Below, one piece after another: positions 1-12,240 of a stretch of 64,000 nucleotides of DNA. Location of the stretch: positions 45,452,292-45,516,291 of the forward strand of contig OX359267.1 of assembly GCA_947179155.2 (NCBI GenBank). The letters are read 5' to 3'. The position numbers were made by a program, and so were the translations under genes. Positions within the stretch are counted from its first letter, which is position 1, and each line of letters begins with the position of its first letter. Source of the stretch: Hedera helix (Eukaryota > Streptophyta > Magnoliopsida > Apiales > Araliaceae). The notes under the pieces were generated by a model that was not told where the DNA came from, did no database searches, and saw only the letters and a list, made by a program, of their open reading frames with translations.

Positions 1-942
1 ACAACTTTTTTTTATAAATATTTAATAATTTTTTATTAAAATATTTATTATTTTTTATTGACATAATTTATTTATAAATAATTTAATTTAGCATATTTTA
101 TTACAATTAAAAAAAAATTCATTATTTTTAATATTATGTGATTAAAAATTACACTCATCAATTGAAATGAGTTAACTCATTATAATTGATGAATTAATTT
201 GGTTGGTGCCTCCTTTTATAATTTTATATTACAGTCATTTGTAATATTATACATCGCAAGTTATTATATAATGTACGAAGAAATTTTTCTCAGAAATAGA
301 CTATGTGGGGCCGAGGGACTTTGAGTGCTAGCTACTTGGTTATCCTTCTTATTGTTTTTTTTTTCTATTCAAAGTCTCACATCAAATGAAAAAAGAAAAT
401 AACCAAGAAAATAATTATATTAAACTTATTTAATTTGTATGTCTTTTTATTTTCTTGAACTTCTATCATCTCATCGACATAAGACTTTTTTGAAAGCAAG
501 CTGGCCCTACAAGTCTCCAGAAACATCCACGAAATGGACAATAATTCCATACTGAATGGTCCTAGATCGTCTACATAGACAAATCAAGTCACCTAAATTC
601 CATTCAATTTTCTGATACAGACAAAATTGGACATATTTCCACCTGATTTTATTCATATAAGACATATGAGTAATTATATTGATAGTGTAGAAGGGCCTAG
701 GCTGTTATTATAGTGAACCTGATGCGTTTTTTTTTAAATTAATTCTGAAGGCATTAATCTAAAAGACTTAAAGTGCTTGGGGACTGGGGTCTCTTTTTAA
801 GAAAGCGGTAGTAGTTTTTACTGTGGTAAAGAAAAATGACTTTGAGGGGGCAAAAATTTAAGCGGTCAATATGAGGAGGTATGCACAACAGTTGAGCTTC
901 AGGAAAAAGACTTTAATAAAAAAAATTTATAGTATTAATCAT
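1..942. other. 3' flank of GDSL unit 1, no gene
   Basis: AT-rich non-coding DNA downstream of GDSL copy 1. Most of it recurs in unit 2: the first 280 bases match about 34560-34840, and about 486-640 matches about 34350-34520. The stretch at about 676-800 recurs at about 35270-35350 and, in interrupted form, at about 44925-44994 plus 46978-47000. The 34350-34520 match can be read as a short open frame, but the frame is not preserved between the two copies, so I do not call a gene. Confidence 0.6.
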
Positions 943-948
943 TTTATT
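943..948 (-). promoter_or_regulatory. Poly(A) signal AATAAA of GDSL copy 1
   Basis: AATAAA on the minus strand lies about 130 bases past the stop codon of GDSL copy 1. The same hexamer sits at the equivalent place after copies 2 and 3, inside well-conserved 3' flank, which supports its use as the polyadenylation signal. Confidence 0.55.
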
Positions 949-1077
949 GCCAGTACATAAAAAGACAATGTAAATGAAATTGCCGGAGGCAGATGATATC
1001 TAAAACAAACAAATTTTTTAGTAGAATATTTTTTCAAAGTGGTAGCCCTAGTGGCAATACATATATATCCGACCGTA

Positions 1078-1382
1078 TTAGACTTTGTGACATGCCATGT
1101 TTGGTGTAACGTTGGGTGGATCAGAAAATGCTCCGGTAGCTATTTTCTCGTATACAATCTTGTCAGCCGCCTCCGTGAAGTGAATTCCATCCCAACTTAT
1201 TCGTTCTCGAGGGCGTTTACATGCTCCCACCGGAACTTGCGTGCCATTTACAGTAACAGTGCCTTGTCCACATGCTACATTACCATAATTATATTTTCCT
1301 CCATAACCACAGCAAGCTACAAGATAGTTCTTGAATCCTGCAGGTTTTAAAGGCAAAATCTAAATCATATGTTCATAAATAA

Positions 1383-1419
<37 letters not shown>

Positions 1420-3103
1420 TTGGAGAATGTTTTAATTGTTTTAGATAAACACATCTTTGCCCGTTTAACAGAGAAATAGAAGTTCCAATTTTTTTTTATT
1501 TATAAAAAGGTGATACCTGCTACTATAAGTATATATGTAACACAAGGATTAAAATTTTTAAATCTGAATCGTCTATTCTCTTAGTCATAGACGTGTTTAA
1601 GGTTTATTTAGGGTTCATCGCCACAACACTTCTGGTGCACCGAGGGATCCCGTGGCCCTAAAAGGGCCTTTATGGAATTTTGAACCATGGTCTGTCTTGA
1701 GATTTCTTTACTAGGAAATAGTTATTTTTTTTTATAATTAATTTATAGTTACTCAAGTTTGATATGTAGAGTAAAATGGGCTTAGCATATATACCATATT
1801 TTTTGGGTTCCTTGTAAAGAGAATATTTGGCAGAGTAGATATCCACGTGTGTGATTGCAGCTAAGGGAAGGTCTGTGCGGAGTTGAGCAATGGCCTCCTT
1901 CAACTTGAGATTGAAGTATTGGGATACTTCGTTATAAGGCTTTGCGCAACCAGCACTGTCTGTTTGGTCTTTTCTGACCGGAAAATATGTTAAGATGTAA
2001 GGAAGACAACCTATCGGTCCGGTGTTGTGTATCCAAAATGTTCTGGCTCCGAAGTTGTATATATTCTGCAAACACCACATGCATTTTTCATAATCTTGTT
2101 AATATTTTTTCTTGACATATGAGATATATATTGTTATACGGATGCCCACTAATATTAAAAAATATAAAATTAATTTTGACTTTTTGTTATCAATACGAGA
2201 TATTTATAAATTTAAAATGAGTATCTACTATATATATGTTTCAACATGTTAAGGAAAAAGAACTAATATGTGGTAGAAGCTTATTTAATGAAAATAAAAT
2301 ACTAGTCTGGGTGAAATTATTGAGAAAAAATATGCGAGAGAATTTTTCGTAAGTGCGTCATTTTTTACAAGAATTACCTTAATATGCTCTGAGAGCCGGT
2401 TGATCATATCTGGTACAGATGCATTGACAGCCTCTATAGACATGTTTGTAAAGAATCCCATGCCAAGATCATTTTGACCAATATCAATAGTATATAAGGC
2501 TTTTGAAAAATATTCCTTCTTTGGCAGAAAATCCTTAAACCTTGCATCTGCATGCAATAATATAAAGTATTGATTAACTTATAAGTCTATAAAATTAATT
2601 AATAGTAAAAAAATTGACCAGATAATTTTCATGAATTATATACATATTCTCAAAAAATTTACCTTCTCTTCTGATTATTTGTGATCTTTCTATGAATTCT
2701 TGGAATTGCAAGTACTGAACATAAAGGTAAAAAGGACTCCATCCATGTGGCGGTAAGTATTTTGGCAGCAGGTAATCTTTTGGTGGTGCGATTGTAGCTG
2801 CTGAGTTGGCAAAATTGGCACCATAACTGAAGTCTGAACCCAAGGAGTTTAGGTAAGGGTGGAGGAATGGTTTCCCTAAGCTTGTAGCTGAACCACCAAA
2901 ATATAATCATCAGTGCTCGTGCAGGTACGTATATATATTCATGGTTAGTTTCAAGTCCACGTATTTTAGGTATGGCCAATTTATTTATTTTCCAAGTTAT
3001 TGACAAATATTGCATCTATATATCATAGCTATTTTGTTATTTATCAATGCAACTCTGTGCTACTCGGCTACATGACTAAGAAATATAGTACACATGCAAA
3101 ATT

Positions 3104-3154
<51 letters not shown>

Positions 3155-3601
3155 GAGTAATTCACAGTTGACGTTGAATGTCATTTAAATTTCGGAAAAT
3201 AAACGTTAGAATGTGTTGAACTATACTTCTGTAATGCAAATATCTTCTGAAATGTAATTTTGGAAGTTAATTGCAGACTCTAAATAAATGTAATTCTGTC
3301 TATATATATATATATAAAACAAAAACAAAAGTAAAAAAAATAAAAAATGGTGATGGTACGTACTCAAGAAATCAATCATGAGACGGCCATCCGAGTATCG
3401 TCCGGCCGGCCTGTCGAAGAAGGATTGACCATTGGGTGGGACTGACCAGGAAAATGCTGCTGAAATTGCACCGGTGTCGGAATTAGAGTCTCCGAAGTTA
3501 AAGATGGCCGGATAGTCACATGTTTCTAAAGCCAAAGCAGGGTTCAGGAAAAGAACGCAAAATAAGGAAAAGGCTGATAGGCTCATGCTTAGGGACTTCA
3601 T
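1078..3601 (-). CDS. GDSL esterase/lipase, copy 1 (five exons)
   Basis: Exons on the minus strand: 3601-3364, 2887-2663, 2547-2378, 2065-1795 and 1337-1078. All introns are GT-AG, and the spliced frame is open for 387 residues, the usual length for plant GDSL esterases (about 350-400). Residues 1-25 form a signal peptide (hydrophobic core ending ALA). Block I is FNFGDSNSDTG with nucleophile Ser39. Block II is GANFA with Gly102. Block III is IGQND with Asn180. Block V is WDGIH with Asp351 and His354. TNMS and VNAS are N-glycosylation sequons. The CDYPAIFNFGDSNSDTG start resembles ENOD8, Hev b 13 and alpha-L-fucosidase-3-like members, so a secreted or apoplastic ester hydrolase is likely; the substrate cannot be told. 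Compared with copies 2 and 3, exon 4 lacks one Asn codon (IYNFGAR rather than IYNNFGAR), which is in frame. Start codon: first Met before the signal peptide, 56 bases below a TATA box. Confidence 0.9.
1388..1417. repeat. (AT)n microsatellite in intron 4 of GDSL copy 1
   Basis: An alternating AT run close to the acceptor of intron 4. The equivalent introns of copies 2 and 3 carry AT runs of different lengths (copy 2 has an adjoining AC run), so this site varies among the paralogues. Confidence 0.85.
3108..3151. repeat. (AT)n microsatellite in intron 1 of GDSL copy 1
   Basis: About 20 AT dinucleotides in intron 1. Copy 3 has a similar run at about 49416-49455. Copy 2 has only a few repeats at about 38175-38186. 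Confidence 0.9.
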
Positions 3602-3656
3602 AGTGTAGGAATTAGGATGTATTGGTTTGATATTGAAAGTAAGCTAGGAAGTTTGG

Positions 3657-3664
3657 TTTATATA
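3657..3664 (-). promoter_or_regulatory. TATA box of GDSL copy 1
   Basis: TATATAAA on the minus strand, about 56 bases upstream of the ATG. The sequence from TATA to ATG is nearly identical in all three intact copies, implying a shared core promoter with a short 5' UTR. Confidence 0.7.
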
Positions 3665-5695
3665 GTGTGGGAATTTGGTGATGGGCGTACTCTAGTTGAA
3701 TAATTATAAGTGGGTGTTTGGTCAAGAATTTTCAATTCTGAATGATTTAAAGCCAGAGGTAAAGAACCATTTTGCTTGCTTTCTTGTTATTTTTTATAAG
3801 TGATCGAAATTTTCTGAAAATTTGGCATTTTAAGGTTCAAATTTGCTCAAGATTATGTCAAGTCTAAAAATGTTGCATCAAGATATTACAAAACTTACAT
3901 ATTCTTTGTTAGTCACTATTATATATATCCCTAAAATTAGTTAGTGTTGATTTAATAGAAGTGACATAATAAAATTATAATAAATAATTTGTACAAATTA
4001 TACCTAAAAATTTGTTTACCAATGATAGGACACATGTATAAATTGCATGCTAGTATATAAAGATATGTAAAATACCTAATAGTATGTAGGTCTGTTTTTT
4101 AATTTTTCTCATTTTTATAGTGTTTGTATACAATTTTTTGTGTACAATTTATATCCATAACATTATTCAATTGTAATAGTAAGGTCAAGAGTATTGTGTC
4201 ATTTTATACTACAATTAATTTATTTTTTTATATATAAAATAAAAAATGTTAACAAATTAATTAGATTCTTTTTTGTAAAACATAAAAATATTATGTAGAT
4301 GCAATATTTATATTATAACATTGACAAAAGACTTTATTAAACTTCATGAAAATGGAATCTCTCTTTTTCATAAGAAAATGGTTTATGTATCGACTAATTT
4401 AATGACAAATTTAAATTGCAATTAATATAAAATATTAAATGATAAAATAAAATAATAATATGTAACTTTTTTTATTCACGTTTTAATCATATTTAATATT
4501 AATATAAATTACAGCACTCTTTCTGAAAACCAAAATATTAATTATAGTAGTACGTTCTTTTATTAATAATTGCTGCCCTGCGTAATTTTAACATGCACGG
4601 AGTGGTTTCCTAACCCATGTAGTCAATAAATTATAGACTATAATAGAGTAATTTTCTCCTTCCAGGTCATAGAGGAACTAAAAATACACCAATTTTTAGA
4701 AAAGCAGCAAATGTTTACTGTATAAGTTAATAATATTCTAAATTTTAAAATTAAGGTGTATTTTTTTTAATTTATAATTGATAGTATTTTTTTGAGTAGC
4801 TTAAGATGTTAATAATTGTATCCACAAAAATTAAATAAATTCACATTAATTTTAAAAATAAAAAAGTCACAAATTAACTTTAAATATTTAAAATAGAATT
4901 CCTTTTGTGAAAAAAAAAATGGTAACAATTAACCCAGGAAAATAATAAAATTTAGGTTAGCCTTTTCATTTTTTGAACATCCTTTGTTCCTCAAAATTTG
5001 TCAAATATGTTACAAAAGATATTTTTTATTTTATTCGTAGTGGGATAAAATAACACAATATTATTAAGTTTGATATCATAATTATATTATTATGTTATGA
5101 TTAATTAATGAATAAATTATTATTTTAAGGTTAAGAACTGAACAAATTCTAACAACCTTAATGTATATAAAATTTATATACGTGACTCATTTTGTGAAAG
5201 GAAGGAACTATAAGAGCAGAACATATGAAAGTTATAAAATTTATGTTTATAAAATATGACTCTTATTTTAGAACAAAAAGATTATAATATCTCCGTCAGT
5301 TTTGAATGGAAAAATCTCGAGTGGCAGCCCCAGACTCCAGTTTTGGACCTACACTAGCTATAGTCGTACTCACCCAGTTGCATCAATCAGTTAGTCGGGC
5401 TAAAGAAAACATGTCCTGAAAATGACTAAGCAAATTATAACTGGCTTAACTTGATAATATCATAACAATAATTATATAATTTGTCAAAATAATGCGTGTT
5501 ATTAAAAATATAAAGTGTCTTATTAAAATAAATATCAAAGTATCACTAAATAAATATTTGCTCTAATAACATAATTATTATAATAGAATCTTCCTTTTTA
5601 CACTTATTATTCAATCTCTCTTGATATATATTTAACGACATAAATTATTTTTAACAACACAATCATTACTAAAACTCTGATATTATCAACGATTA
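3665..5695. repeat. Upstream block A of GDSL unit 1
   Basis: Non-coding AT-rich DNA that follows the promoter and aligns almost base for base with 49967-52001 above copy 3. It aligns more loosely with 38690-40640 above copy 2 and with block B (about 5960-7510). The copies keep features such as a short ACACGTAG/ACCCATGT-type stretch near 4610 and a 'TTTTGGACCTACACTAGCTATAG' -like segment near 5340. No open frame is conserved. Confidence 0.7.
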
Positions 5696-5812
5696 TAAAT
5701 TACTAGTATTCTCAGACTCGGATCGGTCATCGAACTGAAAAAGTTACAGGGCGGATGGATCACTGGTCCAACCAGTGGTCGGACCGTTATTGAATCAGTG
5801 ACGTCGTTAATG
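5696..5812. mobile_element. Truncated left end of hAT-like element
   Basis: TAAATTAC at 5696-5703 is followed by the same left terminus (TAGTATTCTCA...) that begins the complete element at 52010-52777. Similarity stops near 5812, so only about 110 bases of left end remain and the right end and second target copy are missing. The break coincides with the change from block A to block B. Confidence 0.65.
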
Positions 5813-7706
5813 AGATGGGGCCTATAGTCTTACTTGCAAAAAAGACGAAAGAATATGGCTCCACTTCATTTGTATTTTATAAATGAGATGGGGCCATACT
5901 CTTTTGTCTTTTATGATAATATGGCTTGTGGGTAATTTTTCAGAATAAATATAAAAGCACCCCTATTATATATATCTCTAAAATTAGTTAGTGTTGGTTT
6001 AATAGATATGACGTAATAATATAATTGTAATAAATAATTTGTACAACTTATACATAAAAAAAAATTATATACCAATAGTAGGATTCATGTATAATTGCAT
6101 ACTAGTATATAAAGATATATATGTAAAATACCTAATAGTATGCAGGTCTCGTTTTTTAATTTTCCTTTTTTTATAGTGTATGTATATAATTTTTTGTGTA
6201 TAATTTGTATTCATAATATTATTCAATTGTAATAGTAAGGTTGAGAGTATTGTTTCATTTTATGCGACGTACAATTAATTTGAAAAAGTTTTTTTTATAA
6301 AACCAAAAATGTTAACAAATTAATGAGATATTTTTTGTAAAACAGAAAAATATTATATTGAGGCAATATTTATTTTGTAGCCTTGACAAAATACTTTATT
6401 AACCTTCATGAAAATGGAATCTCTCTTTTCTTAAGAATATAATTTATATATTGACAAATTTAATAACAAGTTTAAATTGTGATTAACATAAAACATTAAA
6501 TGAGAAAATAAAATAATAATATGTATCCTTTCTTTATTCTCTTTTTGTCATATTTAATATTAATATAAATTACAACAATTCTTTCTCAAAGCCAAAATAT
6601 TAATTACGTTCTTGTATTAATAATTGCTGCCCTGCGAAATTTTAACATGCACGGATTGGTTTCCTAACCCACGTAGTCTATAAATTATAGACTATAATAC
6701 AGTAATTTTCTCCTTAAAGGTCATAGAGGAACTAAAAATACACCAATTTCTAGAAAAGCAGCCGATGTTTACTGGATAAGTCAATAATATTCTAAAATTT
6801 GAAATTAACGTGAATTTGTTTAAATTTAAAAACAATAAATTTATAATTAATAGTATTTTTTTAAGTAGCTTAAAATGTTAATAATTATATCCACAAAAAT
6901 GAAATAAATTCACATTAATTTTTTAAATTAAAAAGTAACAAATTAATTTTAAATATTTAAAATAGAATTCTTTTTGTGAAAAAATATGGTCAATTAACCA
7001 ACGCTAGAGTAGAGGGAAAATAATAACATTTAGGTTTGACTTTTCATTTTTCGTGCATCCTTTGTTTCACAAAATTTGTCTGATATGTCATAAAAGAAAT
7101 TTTTTATTTTATTCATAGTGAGATAAAACAGCACAAAATTATTAAGTTTAGTATCATAATTATATTGTCATGTATGATTAATTAATGAATAAATTATTAT
7201 TTTAAGGTTAAGAATAGAACAAATTCTTACGACCTTAGTGTATAAAAAATTTATATACGTGACTCATTTTGTGAAGCGAAGGAACTATAAGAGCAGAACA
7301 TATGAAAATTATAAATTTAATGTTTATAAAATATGACTCTTGTTTTACAACAAAAAGATTATAATATCTCCGTCAGTTTTGAATGGAAAAATCTTAAGCG
7401 GCTGCGCCAGACTCCAGTTTTGGACCTACACTAGCTATAGCCGGACTCACCCAGTTGCATCAATCAGTTGGTGACGGCTAAATAAAACATGACATGAAAA
7501 TGAGAAGCAAATTATAACTGCTTACACTGAAACACGTATTGTGTATGTAATTATTATAAAAATATAATAATAATTTTATTAAATTTAGAGAATCTTAATA
7601 AATTTAAAAATAAATAAATAAGAATAAAATAATTAAATTTACAAGAGTAAAAAGTAAAAAGAATTCATGGCACAACCTCAAGCTTGATGTCATTTATTCT
7701 CTCTTT

Positions 7707-7789
<83 letters not shown>

Positions 7790-8900
7790 CACACATAAAT
7801 ATTACTAATACTTTGCATAATAAAAGATAAGAATTATTATAAAAATATAACTTTAATTGACTAGTAAATAAGAAGAAACATAACTAAATATGATACATAA
7901 CCATAATGGAATGGAAGGATAATTAATATACATAGAGAAAGTGATAGCAGTTGCACTTCTAATTCGGAATCAAATAATGTTGTTTTACATAAAAAATAAA
8001 TAAATTAATATTGATCAGTTCTAAAAATTAAGATATCTTCTGATTACTTTAGCTTTCACATCTTCAAATCATTCCGATAATTATTTTTAAAGTACTAAAT
8101 AAAGGTCATTGATAATGTCGTAGGAGTAATAATTACTCACTCGGTTTCATAATATATGATATTAATTTTTATTTTTTTTGTTCTTAAATATTTGTTATTA
8201 TAGAATTTTTTAAAAAATTTATGTATATATGTATAATCATCTATCTTATTCTTATTAGAAATTTATGGAGAATTAAAGAATTAGCAATTATCTATCTTCT
8301 TTCTATTAGAGTTCCATGAAAAATTAAAAACTTAAAAATCCATTATTTACTTCTTATTAGAGTCTTTATCTTCTTTATGTATATTTGTATAATCTTTTAT
8401 ATCATTCCTATTAGATAAATAAACAAATGAAAGGGATTTGATTAGCAATAATTAAGTTTTTTAATATATGTGCATTAGCCTCAAACGACATATAAAATGA
8501 AATCGAGAGAATATTATATATTCTGTCAGAATAATAAGTGTTGCTAAAAATATAAAGTGTGGCATTAAAATAAGTGTAAAAATGTAACTAAATGTATTTG
8601 TTCTACTAACATAATTATTGGATTAAGATTTCCTCATTATACTTATTCTTCAATCTCTCTTAATATACATTTAACAACACAATTATTTTTAATGACGTAA
8701 TTATTGCTAACTCTGACATTATTAACCGTCCTAAATTATATATATTTTTTAATATCTATATTTAACTTCAATATTTTTTTGCTAACTTCAATATATTTAA
8801 ATTCAAAGCAAACGTAACACAATTGCCCATGTACGTATAGACAATGAAGTCAATTTTTGACACGTAAAATCATACTTTATCTAGAACGCATAGAATATTA
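5813..8900. repeat. Block B: second GDSL-upstream-type block without a gene
   Basis: After a 150-base junction (with AATGAGATGGGGCC repeated at about 5811 and 5883), the DNA from about 5963 to 7510 repeats block A (3912-5470). Details ally it with unit 2 instead: it shares with 40010-40060 a GTTTAAATTTAAAA insertion that is absent from block A. It lacks the promoter-proximal 300 bases and the gene itself. The part at 8530-8900 matches the flank of the hAT-like element above copy 3 (51780-52009 and 52786-52905). No gene is seen. Confidence 0.65.
7711..7786. repeat. Long (AT)n microsatellite
   Basis: About 37 uninterrupted AT dinucleotides, the longest such run in the window, lying in block B. 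Confidence 0.95.
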
Positions 8901-10989
8901 AACATGATTCTAAGTTCTTATTAAAATAGTATATTGTCGTGAATATCCTAAAGAGAATCCAACAAAGAGTTTTTCTTTTAACAACTATCTTTAATTCAAG
9001 TAGTATCATAACTTTTCTTATACTCTTGTACAGAATTAAGACAAACACGGAGACGAGTAAACCGCCGACAGAACCATCTGCGCAGGGAAATATTTTTTTT
9101 TAATAAAAAATAGATTTATTTAAAGGCATTTAAGAAACCAGTCCATCCCTTCGTCCTGGTATTACTTTGTATTTTTCTCCTCCACTCTGCAACACGTGGT
9201 TGTCTTTCTAGGGGCGGGTGTCAATCAGACGTACAACATTAGTGGAGCTCAATCTCAAGTTTGTCTAAACTCGTTTATTTATCATTAAAAAAAAGAAAAG
9301 AAACACGTCTACGGGCTAAAACAAAAAACTACTCCATCAATTCAGGGTTATTTATTTATAGTCTATCTATAAATATATTTATTTTATGTATATATTTTTT
9401 AAAACGTAAGTTTAAAGGCCCTCCTCCCTTCTTTTAATACTCGTTTTTATTTTATTTTATTTTATTCATCAAATTACCTTTGAATTTAAATTTTATTATT
9501 ACTTTTTATAATATTAATATAAAATGACACCGTATTCTTAATTAAATTTATCATCATAATTTTATTATTATTTTATAATACTAAACCAACTACTTATTGT
9601 TTTAAAGAGTATATGCAAGATAAAAACATATCTATAATATTTACAAATTATGCAAAAATACTATTTTTATGAAACGGATGGAGAACATTAATGAATAAAG
9701 TAATATGACTCAACTTTCACTATATATACCCTAAAAACAAGCTAAAAGAATAATGAAATGATAAATCATTACTTAAATACAAAAATTGATTAATAGTATT
9801 AATAAAATTAGAATAGTTTCTAGATCGTTCTTGTTCTATAATAGATTTGGGTGTGACGTTATTATGACTATTTATTTTTTCATTACTCGTGTTGAAAAAT
9901 TACTCATACTTACATATTTTATTATTATTTTTCAAATATGAGTATTTTTAGTAGTATTTGTGATTTTTATTAATTGTTGCTATGATTGATATTCTTTTTG
10001 TCTTTTTGATTATCTCTTATTTTATATTAAATGATTACCATTTTTTAATATAATATTTTCATCTTTTGTAATATATTAAAATTTTAATACATTTCAATTC
10101 TTTTAACTGTTTAATAAAAAAAGACCGTCTCATTTGAAAAAAAATTAGCCTCGAGCTTGCTTCTTAATCTTGAATTCGTCCCACCCAAATAAGAGATACT
10201 TTGAATGTAATGGCTGCTTTATTTTCAATTAGTGTATTCATCAAAGAATTATCCTCGATCTCCTATTAATTTAAATTTTAAATATGAGTACAATTAGTAA
10301 AAGATTCCAACTCCAATAAATTCAATATCTTCATGTGAATCAAAAGTTGTTTATCTTCATGAAGAATTCTTTACCATAATTTTTTTCTTTCTGTCAAAAT
10401 TGACAAATCGGTGCTTTGATCACAAGTTTTTTTTTTAATCAATGTGACTGTGCATAAGTCGTGTAAAATCTATAATCCAAGTCTTTGAGATTTTGATAAT
10501 TCTTTCCGGAATAAAATTTTCAATTTTCCTTTTGCTAAAGAAAAAAGAAGTTCAACCACAATATCGTTACAAATATTCTCTTATTCTCACAAAATGTCTT
10601 AATTACAATATTTTATGACTAAATTAAAGTAGAAAATAGAATATAAAATAAGTTACTTCCTTTCTTTTAAGATTAGAGATATATTTTTTTATTTTAACTC
10701 GTTCTAAAATTAGAGATATATTTTTATTTTAGAACTATAAATTGACATGATATTCTTAATTTACCATTATTTTTGAACTATCATTTTTAATACCAAACAA
10801 ACATAGTTGAATTCTTAGCTAATACTGAAACTATATTTGAGAACGTAAAATTATATTTAAAAGTTATCGTTTTACAAATGTATCTCTAAATTTGAAACGA
10901 ACTAAAAAGATAAATATATCTCTAATTTTGAGCTTGACGCAATGTTTATATTATTTTAGTTTTTTATGTTATTAACTTTGAAGGCATTA
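8901..10989. other. Intergenic DNA of unit 1, no gene
   Basis: AT-rich DNA without a convincing gene. About 9470-10450 aligns with 42300-43020 plus 44620-44800 (unit 2) and with 53850-54790 (unit 3). About 10925-10989 matches 53308-53360. The part between (about 10450-10920) contains the phrase TTAGAGATATATTTTTTTAT in both orientations (10675-10740 and 10880-10930), which suggests the ends of a small decayed inverted-repeat element. Confidence 0.5.
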
Positions 10990-11474
10990 TGATGCAACAA
11001 AGGAATTGAAAGCTGATTCGTAAGTTGAGTTGAAATAAGAGTTTTCGTCGTGTAAACTTTAAACTGGTGTAACTTTTTATCCGTTTAAAATTCCGAGACT
11101 CATAATATATCAAATCAAAGTTCTCGACATGCTTTACAAAAATTATGGCTTGTGTGCCCTCGACGAAGGCCATGATGTATACTGTTTTAAGCCAAAATAA
11201 ATGTTTAAAGGAGTTTTATCATTTGTCAAATTTTGGTCAAACTTGGAGTGTTTTTTCTAAATTTTTTAGCATTTTGATGTTATATTTTTCAGTTAGAATA
11301 GGAAGTGTTTTAAACTATAAATATGCTATTTTAGAGTTTTAAAAGTATTCTTTTGATAATTATTATCAATAATATTTTATTTTTTCTTGAAATTTTTTCT
11401 ACTTTCCCTTGTGGTAAGAATTTATCTACCTTTGTGTTAGTAGGTTAGACTATCCATTATATTTCACTGCATCA
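10990..11474 (+). repeat. 5' LTR of the gypsy element
   Basis: 485 bases starting TGATGCAACAAA and ending CTGCATCA. It aligns along its length with 14391-14868 but with many substitutions and small gaps, so the insertion is old. Confidence 0.9.
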
Positions 11475-11475
11475 A

Positions 11476-11489
11476 TAGGTATAAGAGTC
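11476..11489 (+). promoter_or_regulatory. Primer-binding site, initiator tRNA-Met type
   Basis: TAGGTATAAGAGTC directly after the 5' LTR resembles the common TGGTATCAGAGC site complementary to initiator tRNA-Met, with a few changes. Confidence 0.6.
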
Positions 11490-11511
11490 AGGATAACTGT
11501 ATCTATCGATC

Positions 11512-11685
11512 ATGGCTGAAGAAGATTAATAAGTTATACAACCACAGTATGCTCTACAGGAAGCAGTGGATGCCCTGCAGCGACAAATGGTGAATATACA
11601 ACATTAGATAGGCGAGTTAGTAAAGTTCATCAATGAATTGAAGATTACAGAAGCTCGTGATGAACACGTCCTAAATTAAGTGGAA
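11512..11685 (+). pseudogene. Gag start remnant of the gypsy element
   Basis: An ATG at 11512 begins a short reading with two nearby stops (MAEED, stops, then VIQPQYALQEAVDALQRQM). It has the position and alpha-helical style of a gag N-terminus. Similarity to the element ends near 11690. The sequence from there to about 12240 contains (GT)n runs and unrelated AT-rich DNA, so most of gag and all of the protease have been lost or replaced. Confidence 0.5.
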
Positions 11686-12240
11686 TGACCCAATTTTATT
11701 GTTAATCATTAATGAGTTGATTTTGGATATTATGAGACATATGATAATTTGGCGTGTGTGTGTGTGTATATTAAAGCTCGTGTGTGTGTGTGTACATTGA
11801 CGAACGTATTGACCTAGTTTAGGCTTCATTTTGGACTTAGTAATTAATTCTATTGGGCTCATTCATTTAATTTGTTGGGGCTCAATTAATTCCTTTCATT
11901 AGGCTAATATTAACTAGCACATACTACTTGAGATTAAAATAAGCATTGGGCTAGTTTAAACATAACATGAACCAATAAATTAACTATGTTCATGGACCAC
12001 TAGGTTAATTTTATTGGACCTAGTTTAATACTTCCTTTGGACTTAAAACATAATCCAATTAGACTTGCCTTATTAATTTATTAATTTACCTTGCTACATT
12101 TTAATAATTGAACAAATATACAAATACATCAGTATATTAATTCAATCTCATAAAAGTAAAATTAATTAACACAAAACTTTAATTCATTGATAATTATTTA
12201 ATAATCATCATTGTAATGTTCTTAAAATTTATGGTTATTA

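Noticed and set aside
1039..1350. Open frame on the plus strand over GDSL exon 5 (also 47300-47632)
   Set aside because: It is the antisense shadow of exon 5. The minus strand carries the conserved GDSL sequence and splice sites.
2659..3015. Alternative minus frame over GDSL exon 2 (also 37730-37981 and 48971-49327)
   Set aside because: It runs through intron 1 and reads exon 2 in the wrong phase; the GDSL frame with GANFA is the real one.
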